NCBI RefSeq assembly: GCF_000741705.1 | Contig: NZ_JGZI01000010.1 | Span: forward strand, 496,001-560,000 | DNA: 64,000 nt | Direction of reading: 5' to 3' | Source of the DNA: Bifidobacterium psychraerophilum | Lineage (GTDB): Bacteria > Actinomycetota > Actinomycetes > Actinomycetales > Bifidobacteriaceae | Shown here: positions 45,511-55,071 of the stretch, in pieces | How positions within the stretch are numbered: position 1 is the first letter of the stretch | How the letters are laid out: each line of letters opens with the position of its first letter | Position numbers and translations under genes: made by a program | Notes under the pieces: model-generated | What the model was told of the DNA's origin: nothing | The model's database searches: none | Seen by the model: only the letters and a program-made list of their open reading frames with translations

Positions 45511-46254
45511 TCACCGCTCCTCCAGCAGACGCAAGGCCTTCCGTACCCTCGGGAAACCGATATACGGCAGGCATTGCAGCACGGCATCGGCCAGCACGTC
45601 CCTGTCATTGCCCACCGCGATATTCGCGGCCAGATGCCGCCTCAGATCCTCATCGCAGTCGCCCATCGCGGTCAGCAGGCAGAAAGCCGCCATTTCGCGA
45701 GTTGGAAGATCCAGACCCGGGCGGGTGAAATAATCCCCAAACGCATAATCAGTGGCCAGCCCTTCCAGCACCTCCATGGGTGAGGGCCGCCCCGGCTCCG
45801 AAGCCGCATCGTCCCCAACCTGCAGCTTCAAGCGCTCACGGATCTCCACACCGCTGTGATGCGTGGTCGACAGCTCCGGCACAGGAGCTTCATCCAAAGG
45901 CAGGGCGACACCCTTCGATTCAAAAAGATCATTCGCCACCCTGAGAAAGGGGAACACCCTCCCCATACCGAGAAATGCAAGGGACTGATAGATGGTTTCC
46001 TTGACCGCCCGGGGTTCCACGCCAACATTCAACGCGACCTGAGCCATCACTTCAAACTCATCCAGAGCGTCGCAACCCAACAAGGAGGAGAGAACCACCA
46101 GGGAGCGCTGCCCGTCATGCAAGGCACCGCGATGGGCCACATCCCCATAGGCGAAGCGGTTGAACATCTCGACGAATCCCGGGTCGCTCTCCCCCAAAGG
46201 CTTCTCATCCTGGAACATTCGTTCAAGACGTTTCCTGGTATTTCGATGTGCCAT
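45511..46254 (-). CDS. Carboxymuconolactone decarboxylase (CMD)-like protein
   Basis: A 247-residue soluble protein made of two CMD-fold halves. Half one includes RSLVVLSSLLGCDALDEFEV, AQVALNVGVEPRAVKETIYQ and SLAFLGMGRVFP; half two includes REMAAFCLLTAMGDCDEDLR and HLAANIAVGNDRDVLADAVL then LPYIGFPRVRKALRLL. The pattern of LxxH/xNAL-like segments matches CMD/AhpD-type oligomer subunits, but I see no CxxC redox motif, so peroxidase activity is doubtful. Double-domain CMD proteins act on gamma-carboxymuconolactone or other cyclic substrates; which substrate applies is not visible. AGGAAGGGTAT precedes the ATG. Convergent with the Fic gene. Confidence 0.8.
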   Translation of the reverse strand: MAHRNTRKRLERMFQDEKPLGESDPGFVEMFNRFAYGDVAHRGALHDGQRSLVVLSSLLGCDALDEFEVMAQVALNVGVEPRAVKETIYQSLAFLGMGRVFPFLRVANDLFESKGVALPLDEAPVPELSTTHHSGVEIRERLKLQVGDDAASEPGRPSPMEVLEGLATDYAFGDYFTRPGLDLPTREMAAFCLLTAMGDCDEDLRRHLAANIAVGNDRDVLADAVLQCLPYIGFPRVRKALRLLEER

Positions 46255-46395
46255 ATACCCTTCCTCTCAGCTCAGCGGGATCCTTCACCCACGTGCGGGC
46301 CTGCACACACCCGAGCATACGGCAGCACCACAAGGCGTGCATCCGGGACACCGCCACGCATCATGCGCGGCTCGGCCACATGAGTCCCATGAGCA

Positions 46396-47439
46396 TCATG
46401 AGTCGATCATGCCCAGATGATGCTTGGTGTATTCCTCCGCAAGGGCATCCGTGGAATCATAGTCACCGGCATCGGCGTGGGATACGATTGCCACGGCATT
46501 GTCCAACAGATCCGGGTTGAGGGCCTGCAACCAGTGGATCCTCGGATCCCTGCCGAACCAGCCCATCTGCTTGCGGGCAAGACGTTTCGTCTTCTGCGCG
46601 ATATCCGCGAAAGCCTCATCCTCATCGATCAGACCGTCAAGCACATCGATCATCTGCTGGTATCCGAGAGCCCTGGCAGCCGTGGCACCCAAGCGGGGCC
46701 TGATGCGACGCACCTCCTCCATGAAGTCATGGGCGCGCATATGCTCGGTACGCAACTCGATGCGCTCATCCAACGCTGCGCGCGGAAGATCCAAACCGAT
46801 CTGGACGCTGGGGATGATGTAACGGTATTTGGGCAGATTCGCCGAATAGGGCCTGCCGGTGATGGCTATGACTTCCAAGGCGCGAATGGTGCGCCTGACG
46901 TTGTGGGCATCCATATGCGAAGCGGCTTCGGGATCACGAGAACGCAGCTCGTCGAACAAGGCTCCGGGACCCTCCGTATCCGCACGTTCCTCCAATCGGG
47001 TCCTGATCGCACGATCGGTTCCGGGAAAGCGTATGTCATCCAGAGCCGCACGCGCATAGAGGCCCGAACCACCAACCAGAATCGGCCTGATGCCACGCTT
47101 CTGCAGATCGTGGATACAGGCCCTCACCAAGGTCTGGAACCGCGCGACGCTCATAGCCTCCTCGGGTTCGATGACATCCAGCAGATGATGCACCACGGCG
47201 GCGCGTTCCTCCTCGGAAGCCTTGGCGGTGCCCACATCCATGCCCTTGTACATCTGATAGGCATCCGCATTGATGATCTCACAGTGCTCACCACGTCGGG
47301 CCAAAGCCCCGGCCAGCGCTATCCCAAGACCTGTTTTCCCCGATGCGGTAGGCCCGACGATGGACACCACACGATGTGTCGCGGCGAAATCCCGGACATC
47401 CGAATCAGGCACCATCCGCGCCTCATCTTCCACATTCAT
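46396..47439 (-). CDS. miaA: tRNA dimethylallyltransferase MiaA
   Basis: Adds a dimethylallyl group to A37 of tRNAs reading codons that begin with U, the step before MiaB. Contains the P-loop [11 protein letters not shown], the [18 protein letters not shown] segment, [12 protein letters not shown] and the [13 protein letters not shown] helix. About 347 residues. I choose ATG 47439 (MNVEDEA), about seven bases after GGAAG, over an ATG two codons earlier. It lies 33 bp after miaB on the same strand, so the two tRNA modification genes form one operon, as in other bacteria. Confidence 0.95.
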   Translation of the reverse strand: MNVEDEARMVPDSDVRDFAATHRVVSIVGPTASGKTGLGIALAGALARRGEHCEIINADAYQMYKGMDVGTAKASEEERAAVVHHLLDVIEPEEAMSVARFQTLVRACIHDLQKRGIRPILVGGSGLYARAALDDIRFPGTDRAIRTRLEERADTEGPGALFDELRSRDPEAASHMDAHNVRRTIRALEVIAITGRPYSANLPKYRYIIPSVQIGLDLPRAALDERIELRTEHMRAHDFMEEVRRIRPRLGATAARALGYQQMIDVLDGLIDEDEAFADIAQKTKRLARKQMGWFGRDPRIHWLQALNPDLLDNAVAIVSHADAGDYDSTDALAEEYTKHHLGMIDS

Positions 47440-47472
47440 AGTCATCTTCCGTGATCAGCCGATCCTTTGTGT

Positions 47473-48924
47473 CTACCGTCTCACCGTATACCTGTGATCG
47501 ATCAGGCGCGGGTCGGGATCGGCGATCAGATAGTGCTTGCCCGCATGCGTGACCGTGCAGGTCACCACATCCCCCACCTGCGGCCTCGGGCAGCCCTCAG
47601 GGGTGCCGATATGAACCAGTGTTCCGCTGCGTTCACGTCCGGTCACCCGCTTGGTGTCGGCGTCCTTGCGGCCCTTGGCATCCGTGACCAGCACCTCCAC
47701 ATCATGACCCACAAAGGCCTGCATCTGTTCAGCCGTAATCGCTTCCTGCAGATGGTTGAGTCGTTCGAAACGCTCCTGCACCACGTCGTGCGGTACCTGT
47801 TGCATCGACGCGGCCGGAGTGCCCGGTCGCGGCGAATACTGGAAGGTGAATGCGGAGGAGAAGCGCGACTCCTCGACCATCCGCATCGTCTGCTCGAAAT
47901 CCTCGTCGCTCTCGCCAGGGAAACCGACAATGATGTCGGTGCTGATCTGCGCATCCGGCATCGCGTCACGAACCTTGCCGAGGATCGTCGTGAAACGCTC
48001 ACTGCGATAGGAGCGCCGCATGGCCCTGAGGATCCTGTCGGAACCCGACTGCAGGGGCATATGCAGCTGATGCATGATATTCGGAGTCTCCGCCATCGCC
48101 GTAATCACATCATCCGTGAATGCGGCAGGATGAGGCGAAGTGAACCGCACCCGTTCCAGACCCTCGATATCCCCGCAGGCACGCAACAGTTTCGAGAAGG
48201 CGAAACGATCGCCTGTGGAATAGCCATAGGAATTGACATTCTGCCCGAGCAGGGTCACCTCCTTCGCCCCGCCATCCACACAGCGCTGTATCTCATCAAG
48301 CACATCGCCGGCACGCCTGTCACGCTCCTTGCCGCGCACAGCCGGCACGATGCAGAAGGTGCAGGTGTTGTTGCACCCCACCGAAATCGACACCCAGGAC
48401 GACACCGCGGAAGCCCTGGAGACCGGCAGCTGACTGGGGAAATACTCAAGATCCTGCAGCACCTCCACCTGCGAATGGTGGCTGTCCCGCGCTTCATGCA
48501 GCAGATTCGGCAGGGAGGCGATGTTCTTCGTACCGAACACGGCATCGACCCAAGGGGCGCGCTGGGCGATGCGATCACGATCCTTCTGCGCCATGCAGCC
48601 ACCAACGGCAATCTGCATATCAGGACGCTCGCGCTTCAATTCGGCCCACATGCCCAAAGTCCCGTACATCTTATCGGAGGCGTTCTCACGCACCGCACAG
48701 GTATTCAGCACGATCAGATCAAGATCCTTGCCCTCGACCTGATCGGCATTCGCTTGCACATAGCCCGTCGATTCCAACACACCGGAGATCCGCTCCGAAT
48801 CATGGACATTCATCTGGCAGCCCAGAGTATGCACGTAATACACGCCGAGACCCCGTCCGGCTGCGGAATCCGACTCCCCCACGCGCGGCATGCGCTCCTG
48901 CTCAGTCATCATGGCTTCATCCAT
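47473..48924 (-). CDS. miaB: tRNA methylthiotransferase MiaB
   Basis: A radical SAM enzyme that converts i6A37 to ms2i6A37 in tRNA using two iron-sulfur clusters. The N-terminal UPF0004 cluster cysteines sit in [19 protein letters not shown] and GGCMAQKD. The radical SAM cluster is in [14 protein letters not shown] (CxxxCxxC), preceded by [13 protein letters not shown] domain ends the protein (about residues 395-470). The 483-residue length is normal. Operon with miaA immediately downstream. Confidence 0.96.
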   Translation of the reverse strand: MDEAMMTEQERMPRVGESDSAAGRGLGVYYVHTLGCQMNVHDSERISGVLESTGYVQANADQVEGKDLDLIVLNTCAVRENASDKMYGTLGMWAELKRERPDMQIAVGGCMAQKDRDRIAQRAPWVDAVFGTKNIASLPNLLHEARDSHHSQVEVLQDLEYFPSQLPVSRASAVSSWVSISVGCNNTCTFCIVPAVRGKERDRRAGDVLDEIQRCVDGGAKEVTLLGQNVNSYGYSTGDRFAFSKLLRACGDIEGLERVRFTSPHPAAFTDDVITAMAETPNIMHQLHMPLQSGSDRILRAMRRSYRSERFTTILGKVRDAMPDAQISTDIIVGFPGESDEDFEQTMRMVEESRFSSAFTFQYSPRPGTPAASMQQVPHDVVQERFERLNHLQEAITAEQMQAFVGHDVEVLVTDAKGRKDADTKRVTGRERSGTLVHIGTPEGCPRPQVGDVVTCTVTHAGKHYLIADPDPRLIDHRYTVRR

Positions 48925-49155
48925 AATCCTAGATTCTAACGAAAGTCACGCCGGAGAACGATCCGCCGCCACGCCGTCGCATCCCATCGCCGCACACCGC
49001 CAAACAGCCCGAAGAAACGGCCGGACACCCTCATCACGACCACAAGCGCGTGATTGAGTGGTGCACATCGAAGCAAACCCACAGCCAATATTGATTCACC
49101 TGAGTACAGTTAGAGACTCAACAGGGGCATCAATGATCCCGCCGAGGAGGCGACT

Positions 49156-49902
49156 GTGATATTAGATCGCAAAAACATGACGAACACGGCAGAGCTGGCT
49201 ACCCGAATCAAAACAATGGACGATGGTTCATTCAATAAATTCGACAGCTCAAGCGTAACCGAATTCGTCGATCTGATGCAGATATACGAGGGTGCCATGT
49301 ACGAAATCGGCACCAAGCTCGAAATCCTCGACAACGAGTTCCAGGTCCGATTCAGCCACAACCCGATACATCACATGGAACGCCGCCTGAAAAGCTCGAA
49401 TTCCATCATCGAGAAACTGCACCGAAAAGACCTGCCGATCAGCGTCGAATCGATTAAGGACAACCTCTTCGACGTTGCAGGCATCCGCGTCATATGCAAC
49501 TATCGGGACGATGTGTACGCCGTTTCGCGTTACCTCTCGGAGCAATCGGACATCCAGGTGCTACGGGTCAAAGACTACATTCGCAATCCGAAACAGAACG
49601 GATACCGCAGCCTGCATGTCATCTACGCCGTACCGGTGTTCCTGACATCCGGCCCCCACTACACACCTGTCGAAGTCCAATTCAGAACCATCGCGATGGA
49701 TTACTGGGCAAGCCTCGAACACCAGCTCAGATACAAATCAGACCTCCCCGACTCCCAGCTGGCCCAGCACTCGCAGACGCTGCTCGACTGCGCGCGCTCA
49801 CTGCAGAACGTGGAAGTCCAGATGCAGTCGATTCATCGAGATATCAGCGGGGCGCCGCAGGAAGAGGAGGATGGTGCACCACAAGCACCATCCGAACAAT
49901 AA
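49156..49902 (+). CDS. Small alarmone (p)ppGpp synthetase
   Basis: A 248-residue single-domain RelA/SpoT-type synthetase (RelQ/YjbM/YwaC group), which makes (p)ppGpp from GTP or GDP and ATP without a hydrolase domain. The synthetase motifs FDVAGIRVICNYRDDVY, PKQNGYRSLHVIYAV and VEVQFRTIAMDYWASLEHQL are present. The C-terminal tail is Gln/Glu/Ala-rich. The start is GTG 49156 with GAGGAGG five bases upstream. It is divergent from miaB with a 231-bp gap that shows no other gene. It likely provides a second alarmone source beside a bifunctional Rel elsewhere. Confidence 0.9.
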   Translation: MILDRKNMTNTAELATRIKTMDDGSFNKFDSSSVTEFVDLMQIYEGAMYEIGTKLEILDNEFQVRFSHNPIHHMERRLKSSNSIIEKLHRKDLPISVESIKDNLFDVAGIRVICNYRDDVYAVSRYLSEQSDIQVLRVKDYIRNPKQNGYRSLHVIYAVPVFLTSGPHYTPVEVQFRTIAMDYWASLEHQLRYKSDLPDSQLAQHSQTLLDCARSLQNVEVQMQSIHRDISGAPQEEEDGAPQAPSEQ

Positions 49903-49940
49903 CCCACACCAACCCGCGGCCCTCGCGGCCAACACCACCG

Positions 49941-49990
49941 CTCACCTCGCCTACACGAAGCCCACAGGGCTCCGCGCCTCACGGCTCAGC
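49941..49990. repeat. 50-bp dispersed element, copy A
   Basis: This 50-base segment is 82% identical (41/50) to 52186-52235. It contains an AGCCC...GGGCT mini-hairpin and lies in the 93-bp gap at the 3' ends of the alarmone synthetase and aldo/keto reductase genes, starting just past the stop of the latter. A GCGGCC-rich hairpin-forming stretch lies beside it. Confidence 0.7.
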
Positions 49991-49995
49991 AGCAA

Positions 49996-50874
49996 TCAGA
50001 ATGAGAAATTATCAGGATCGGCACCATTGCGCTTGCCGGTGTTCAACGCATAGATGGCCGCCATCTCGTTCTCATCAAGGGTGAAGTCGAAAACATCGAA
50101 GTTCTGCTTGATGCGCTCCTGATGCGTGGACTTCGGAATCACGATCACACCACGCTGCAGATGCCAGCGAATAACAATCTGGGCAGGCGATTTGCCATGC
50201 TCATCAGCGATCCGCTGCAATACGGGATCCTTCAACAGATCCCCGCCGGTACCACCCAGAGGACTCCACACCTCCACATGGATGCGTTTGCCGTGGCAGT
50301 AATCGACCAAATCCTGATTGGTGAACTGAGGAGAGGATTCGATCTGATCGACCGCAGGACGCACGGCGCTGATCATACGCAGCTCCTCAAGATGATGCTG
50401 ATGGAAGTTGCTCACCCCGATCGCACGGATCCTGTGCTGGTGATACAGGTCCACCATCACCTCCCAGGCACGCTGCCAACCATCGACAGGCCAATGGATC
50501 AGATAAAGATCCACATAGCTCGTGCCAAGCCGATCAAGGCTCTGATAAAAAGCCTCCTCGGTCTTCCCCGCCCGAATATCGTCATTCCAAAGCTTCGTGG
50601 TCACAAAGACCTCACGGCGACGCACACCCGACTCGCGAAGAGCCTGGCCGACGGACTCCTCGTTGCCATACACAGCCGCCGTGTCGATATGGCGGTAACC
50701 CGCCTCCAAAGCCCAACGAACGGAATCCACCGTCTCCTTGCCTTCGGGTGTCTGGAACACGCCCAAGCCGAGCTGCGGTATGCCGATTCCCGTGGTGCCG
50801 ACAGCGCCCCCCACGCTCGAAGCATCCCCCGAGTACTCGTTGAGTGTAAGAATTTCCGGTCCCTCGTGCTGCAT
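49996..50874 (-). CDS. Aldo/keto reductase
   Basis: A 292-residue NADPH-dependent carbonyl reductase of the AKR superfamily. The family residues are visible: GYRHIDTAAVYGNE (Asp, Tyr), VTTKLWND (Lys) and LYLIHWPVDG (His), with IPKSTHQERIKQNFDVFDF as the cofactor-binding end. A 2,5-diketo-D-gluconate reductase-like group is suggested by GLGVFQTPEG at the start. I choose ATG 50874 (MQHEGPE) with AGGAG just upstream; longer readings add about 116 residues that are not part of the fold. Ends beside dispersed element copy A. Substrate unknown. Confidence 0.92.
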   Translation of the reverse strand: MQHEGPEILTLNEYSGDASSVGGAVGTTGIGIPQLGLGVFQTPEGKETVDSVRWALEAGYRHIDTAAVYGNEESVGQALRESGVRRREVFVTTKLWNDDIRAGKTEEAFYQSLDRLGTSYVDLYLIHWPVDGWQRAWEVMVDLYHQHRIRAIGVSNFHQHHLEELRMISAVRPAVDQIESSPQFTNQDLVDYCHGKRIHVEVWSPLGGTGGDLLKDPVLQRIADEHGKSPAQIVIRWHLQRGVIVIPKSTHQERIKQNFDVFDFTLDENEMAAIYALNTGKRNGADPDNFSF

Positions 50875-51078
50875 ACATCTCCTCTCCGGGCAGTCGGCAG
50901 TGGCCGACACCCACACCCTCCGCACCAGTCTGCGGGGCTTTTCGCGTGTACTCATCGTATCGTCGCCTCCGTGCGCGACCAAGACTGCGCCACCGGAGTA
51001 ATTCATATAACAGTAAGGTTCCTCCCATATTATGTGATGTACATAACGATTGGAAAGCTCTACGCAGAAGGAGCGGGA

Positions 51079-51894
51079 ATGACATACGGCAGAGAGCCCC
51101 AAGGGAATCAAAGCAATCCGAACCAGTACCAGCAGCAGTACGGTCAGCAATACACCCAGCAGTCCTATGCGCAACAGCCCATCATGAACGCCCAAACCGT
51201 CTATTCCTACGACACCGTTCAACAGGCATCGCGCACCTCCATCACCCGGGCATACGGCGAGATGGCACTCGGCCTGCTGGTGACCGCCGTCGTGGCCCTG
51301 ATCTCACAGGCCACCGGCGCATTGGAAGCCTACATGTCCGCCACCGGCACCATCGGTTGGATCATCATGGCGGTCGTCCAGGTCGGTTTGGCCGTATCCC
51401 TCGGCGCACGCATCATGAAGATGAAACCATCCACCGCACGCCTGATGTTCTACGCATACGCGGCCCTGATGGGATTCACCCTCAGCTCATTGTTCTGGGC
51501 ATACAACGCCAGCACCATCATCATCACGCTGGGCTTCTGCGCGGCATTCTATTTCGCACTGACGATGTTCGCCCTCACCACCAAGGTCAACATGCTCAAA
51601 GCAGGGCCGATACTGATGGTCGGACTCGTCGTTCTGATCATCTCCCAGATCGTGCTCATGTTCATCGCCCCCAGCGCCACCACCCTGCGCGTCGTCGCAG
51701 GAATAGGCGTAGTGCTGTTCGCGCTGATGACCGTATACGACGCGCAGCGCACCAAGGCACTCTTCGCCCAGTTCGCCTCACAAGGTCCGGAAATGATAAA
51801 GCGCATATCCATACTCTGCGCACTCAGCCTGTACCTCGACTTCGTGAACCTCTTCCTCTACCTGCTCCAACTCTTCGGAGTCAGCGACAACTAG
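51079..51894 (+). CDS. Bax inhibitor-1 (BI-1/YccA) family membrane protein
   Basis: A 271-residue polytopic protein with a Gln/Tyr/Ser-rich N-terminal tail of about 65 residues, then roughly seven membrane helices. The BI-1 marks include RTSITRAYGEMALGLLVTAV, then SSLFWAYNASTIIITLGFCA and the AspxxYxDxxxx-like segment VYDAQRTKALFAQF. BI-1 proteins modulate calcium leak and membrane protein quality in other organisms; its role in actinobacteria is not established. GAAGGAG lies five bases upstream of ATG 51079, and a longer reading from 50122 is not supported. Confidence 0.88.
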   Translation: MTYGREPQGNQSNPNQYQQQYGQQYTQQSYAQQPIMNAQTVYSYDTVQQASRTSITRAYGEMALGLLVTAVVALISQATGALEAYMSATGTIGWIIMAVVQVGLAVSLGARIMKMKPSTARLMFYAYAALMGFTLSSLFWAYNASTIIITLGFCAAFYFALTMFALTTKVNMLKAGPILMVGLVVLIISQIVLMFIAPSATTLRVVAGIGVVLFALMTVYDAQRTKALFAQFASQGPEMIKRISILCALSLYLDFVNLFLYLLQLFGVSDN

Positions 51895-51913
51895 TCCCCG
51901 GCGGCACGCGAAA

Positions 51914-51957
51914 GGCCCCTGGAAGTTCTCAGACAGTGGTGAGAACTTCCAGGGGCC
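51914..51957. terminator. Bidirectional hairpin after BI-1 gene
   Basis: GGCCCCTGGAAGTTCTCA pairs with TGAGAACTTCCAGGGGCC (18 bp, loop 8), 20 bases past the BI-1 stop. It sits between the BI-1 gene and the convergent aconitase gene and would terminate the plus-strand transcript; short A and T tracts flank it. Together with the tandem repeat it fills a 328-bp gap (51895-52222) that has no coding sequence. Confidence 0.65.
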
Positions 51958-52018
51958 ATTTCATATATCGGTGCGTGTAGGGCGCTTGCCGCCCTGGGTG
52001 GGGCGGTTAGCTTGGATT

Positions 52019-52197
52019 GCATTGGCTGCACAGTTGGTTTTTTGGATTTCCCCGTGTGGCGATCGCTGCGCGATCCTTCGCGCCCTTGGCGGGCGCTCAC
52101 TTCGCCTTGCATTGGCCGGACAGTTGGTTTTGGGTTTTGCCTCGTGTGGCGATCGCTGCGCGATCCTTTGCGCCCTTGGCGGGCGCTCACTTCGCCT
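52019..52197. repeat. 90-bp tandem duplication
   Basis: Two head-to-tail units, 52019-52108 and 52109-52197, share long identical runs including GGCGATCGCTGCGCGATCC and TTGGCGGGCGCTCAC. Inside each are inverted repeats that can form hairpins. The second unit runs into the dispersed element copy B at 52186-52235, so the duplication probably grew from that element. Confidence 0.85.
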
Positions 52198-52235
52198 ACA
52201 CACAGCCCACTGGGCTGTGTGCTTAACGGCTCAGC
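52186..52235. repeat. 50-bp dispersed element, copy B
   Basis: Matches 41 of 50 bases with copy A at 49941-49990. The CACACAGCCCA and TGGGCTGTGTG arms form a stem. The element overlaps the last codons and stop of aconitase (Leu-Ser-Arg-stop, ending at 52223), so the aconitase 3' end is built from repeat sequence. Confidence 0.7.
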
Positions 52236-54934
52236 ATTAGGTTTCGGAGGACGTATTGGAGGATGCCGCCGTTGCGGTAGTAATCGGCCTCACCGGGGGT
52301 GTCGATGCGAACCACCGCATGGAAGCTCACCGAGGTACCGTCCGCACGAGTGGCGGTGACCTCAAGCGTCTTCGGGGTAATGCCTTCGTTGAGTGCGGTG
52401 ACGCCCTTGATGTCGTAGCTTTCGGTGCCGTCAAGACCCAGGCTCTTCGCGGACTCGCCCTCCGGGAACTGCAAAGGCAGCACACCCATGCCGATCAGAT
52501 TGCTGCGATGTATGCGTTCGAAGCTCTCCGCGATCACGGCGCGGACGCCGAGCATAACCGTCCCCTTGGCCGCCCAATCGCGCGAGGAGCCCGTACCGTA
52601 TTCCTTGCCCGCAAGGATCACAAGCGGAACCTGATGCTCCTTGTAATCCAGGGAGGCCTCGAAGATGGTGGTCGGCTGCTTCGTCAGGAAGTCGTAGGTG
52701 AATCCGCCGGGCGTCACATCATGTCCGGCTGAGGCGAGCAGAAGATTACGCAAACGGATGTTGCCGAAGGTCCCGCGGACCATGACCTCATGGTTGCCTC
52801 GTCGTGAACCGTAGGAATTGAAATTCTTCGGGCCGATGCCATGCTCCTGCAGGTACACGCCCGCAGGACTGCTGGACTTGATGGCCCCCGCCGGCGAGAT
52901 ATGGTCCGTGGTGACCGAATCGCCGAGCAATGCGAGCACCTTTGCGTTCTCGATATCACCCACCGGCTCCGGATCCTGGCTCATGCCGTCGAAGAAGGTC
53001 TGCTTGCGCACGTAGGTCGAGTCCGCATCCCAGGTGAACAACTCGCCATCCGGCACGTTCAGGCCCTTCCAGCGCTGGTCGCCATCGAACACCGATGCGT
53101 AGTCGTTGACGAACATATCCCTGCTCACCGTGGATTCGACCACATGCTCGATATCCTCGTTGCTCGGCCAGATGTCGCTGAGGAACACATCCTTGCCCGA
53201 GCCATCCTGTCCAAGCGGCTGAGAGGCGAAGTCGAAGTCCATCGTTCCGGCCAGGGCGTAGGCGATCACCAGAGGAGGCGAGGCCAGATAGTTCATCTTG
53301 ACGTCAGGGCTGATGCGCCCTTCGAAGTTGCGGTTGCCGGACAACACTGCCGTCACCGTCAGATCGTTGTCATTGATGGCTTTGGAGATGGCGGGATCCA
53401 GAGGACCTGAATTGCCGATGCAGGTGGCGCAGCCATAGCCGACCAGTTCATACCCCAAAGCGTTGAGATCAGAGGTGAGACCGGCCTTGTCCAGATAGTC
53501 GGTAACGACCTGTGAACCGGGTGCCAGCGAGGTTTTGACCCACGGCTTCGGCTTGAGGCCCTGCTGATGGGCATTGCGGGCCAGCAGACCCGCGGCGATC
53601 ATCACCGAAGGATTCGAGGTGTTGGTGCAACTGGTAATCGAGGCTATCGCCACATCGCCATTGCTGATATCGAACTCACCGTGGGTGTCGGTTTTCACCG
53701 GCACCTTCTCCGCAGTCGTTTCAGGCGTGATGTACGAAGGCACCGTCTGCTCGAAGCTGCTCTTCGATTCACTCAGCCGGATGCGGTCCTGTGGACGCTT
53801 CGGGCCGGCTATGGACGGAACGACCGTGCTGAGATCAAGCTGCATGTACTCCGAGTACTCGGGTTCTACGTAGTCGGGCGAATCGGTGTCATGCCAGAGC
53901 TTGTTGGCTTTGGCATAGGCCTCGACCAGGGCCACCTGCTCATCGGACCTGCCTGTGAGACGCAGATAATCAAGTGTGATGTCGTCGATCGGGAAGATGC
54001 CACAGGTCGAACCGAATTCAGGACTCATATTGCCCAGGGTCGCGCGGTTGGCGAGAGGGACATTGCTGACGCCTTCGCCGTAGAACTCGACGAATTTACC
54101 GACCACTCCGTGTTGGCGCAGCATATCGGTGATGGTGAGCACCACATCGGTCGCCGTGACGCCTTCGCTGATGCTTCCGGTCAGTTTGAATCCGACCACA
54201 CGGGGAACGAGCATGGAAATCGGCTGCCCGAGCATCGCGGCCTCGGCTTCGATGCCGCCGACACCCCATCCGAGCACTCCGAGACCGTTGACCATCGTCG
54301 TGTGCGAATCGGTGCCCACGCACGAATCCATGTATGCGAGGCGTCGGCCCTGAGCATCGTCGGAATCCTTGGTCATCACGACCTTGGCGAGGTACTCGAT
54401 ATTGACCTGATGGATGATGCCGGTCCCCGGAGGTACGACGCGGAAGTTTCTGAAGGCCTGCTGTCCCCACCTCAGGAACTGGTAACGTTCACGGTTGCGC
54501 TGGTATTCGATGTCCATATTGCGCTCGATCGCCCCGGGGACGCCGGCCACATCTATCTGCACCGAATGGTCAATGACCATCTGTGCGGGCACCTGGGGAT
54601 TGATGACCTCGGGGTCGCCGCCCAGATCCTTCACCGCATCACGCATGGTGGCAAGATCCACGATGCATGGAACGCCGGTGAAATCCTGCATGACCACACG
54701 GCTCGGCGAGAACTGGATCTCATGGCTGGGTTCCGCATTGGGATCCCAGTCCAGCAGGGACTGGACGTGTTCATCCGTGATGTTCGCACCATCGGTGTTG
54801 CGCACCAGATTCTCCACGAGCACTTTAAGGGAATACGGGAGGTGATCTATCCCCGGAAGCTCGGCGATGGAGAAGTAGTCGAAGGACTCCTTCCCTACCT
54901 GCAATGTTGAGAGCTGATCATCGTGCACAGACAT
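52223..54934 (-). CDS. acnA: Aconitate hydratase
   Basis: An iron-sulfur enzyme that converts citrate to isocitrate via cis-aconitate; bifidobacteria use it to make glutamate precursors rather than a full TCA cycle. The 903-residue AcnA/IRP-type protein has the cluster cysteines in [15 protein letters not shown] and [16 protein letters not shown], the swivel domain residues [13 protein letters not shown], and the mRNA-type opening [28 protein letters not shown] precedes ATG 54934. The stop and last three codons overlap repeat copy B. Citrate synthase is not in the window, so the gene stands alone. Confidence 0.95.
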   Translation of the reverse strand: MSVHDDQLSTLQVGKESFDYFSIAELPGIDHLPYSLKVLVENLVRNTDGANITDEHVQSLLDWDPNAEPSHEIQFSPSRVVMQDFTGVPCIVDLATMRDAVKDLGGDPEVINPQVPAQMVIDHSVQIDVAGVPGAIERNMDIEYQRNRERYQFLRWGQQAFRNFRVVPPGTGIIHQVNIEYLAKVVMTKDSDDAQGRRLAYMDSCVGTDSHTTMVNGLGVLGWGVGGIEAEAAMLGQPISMLVPRVVGFKLTGSISEGVTATDVVLTITDMLRQHGVVGKFVEFYGEGVSNVPLANRATLGNMSPEFGSTCGIFPIDDITLDYLRLTGRSDEQVALVEAYAKANKLWHDTDSPDYVEPEYSEYMQLDLSTVVPSIAGPKRPQDRIRLSESKSSFEQTVPSYITPETTAEKVPVKTDTHGEFDISNGDVAIASITSCTNTSNPSVMIAAGLLARNAHQQGLKPKPWVKTSLAPGSQVVTDYLDKAGLTSDLNALGYELVGYGCATCIGNSGPLDPAISKAINDNDLTVTAVLSGNRNFEGRISPDVKMNYLASPPLVIAYALAGTMDFDFASQPLGQDGSGKDVFLSDIWPSNEDIEHVVESTVSRDMFVNDYASVFDGDQRWKGLNVPDGELFTWDADSTYVRKQTFFDGMSQDPEPVGDIENAKVLALLGDSVTTDHISPAGAIKSSSPAGVYLQEHGIGPKNFNSYGSRRGNHEVMVRGTFGNIRLRNLLLASAGHDVTPGGFTYDFLTKQPTTIFEASLDYKEHQVPLVILAGKEYGTGSSRDWAAKGTVMLGVRAVIAESFERIHRSNLIGMGVLPLQFPEGESAKSLGLDGTESYDIKGVTALNEGITPKTLEVTATRADGTSVSFHAVVRIDTPGEADYYRNGGILQYVLRNLMLSR

Positions 54935-55071
54935 GCTTCCTCCGTGATTCTAGACGGGTATCGCCACCAGATCCGTACGATCATTCGGACGGCACACTTG
55001 AAGGACCGAAACCGGTCCTCTGCCAACATATTGATTATCTGTCATAAATAATACATTTCCTGTTACCAGTT

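Noticed and set aside
50122-51078. N-terminal extension of the BI-1 gene by 319 codons
   Set aside because: It lies opposite the aldo/keto reductase and has no membrane or family match; GAAGGAG before ATG 51079 sets the true start.
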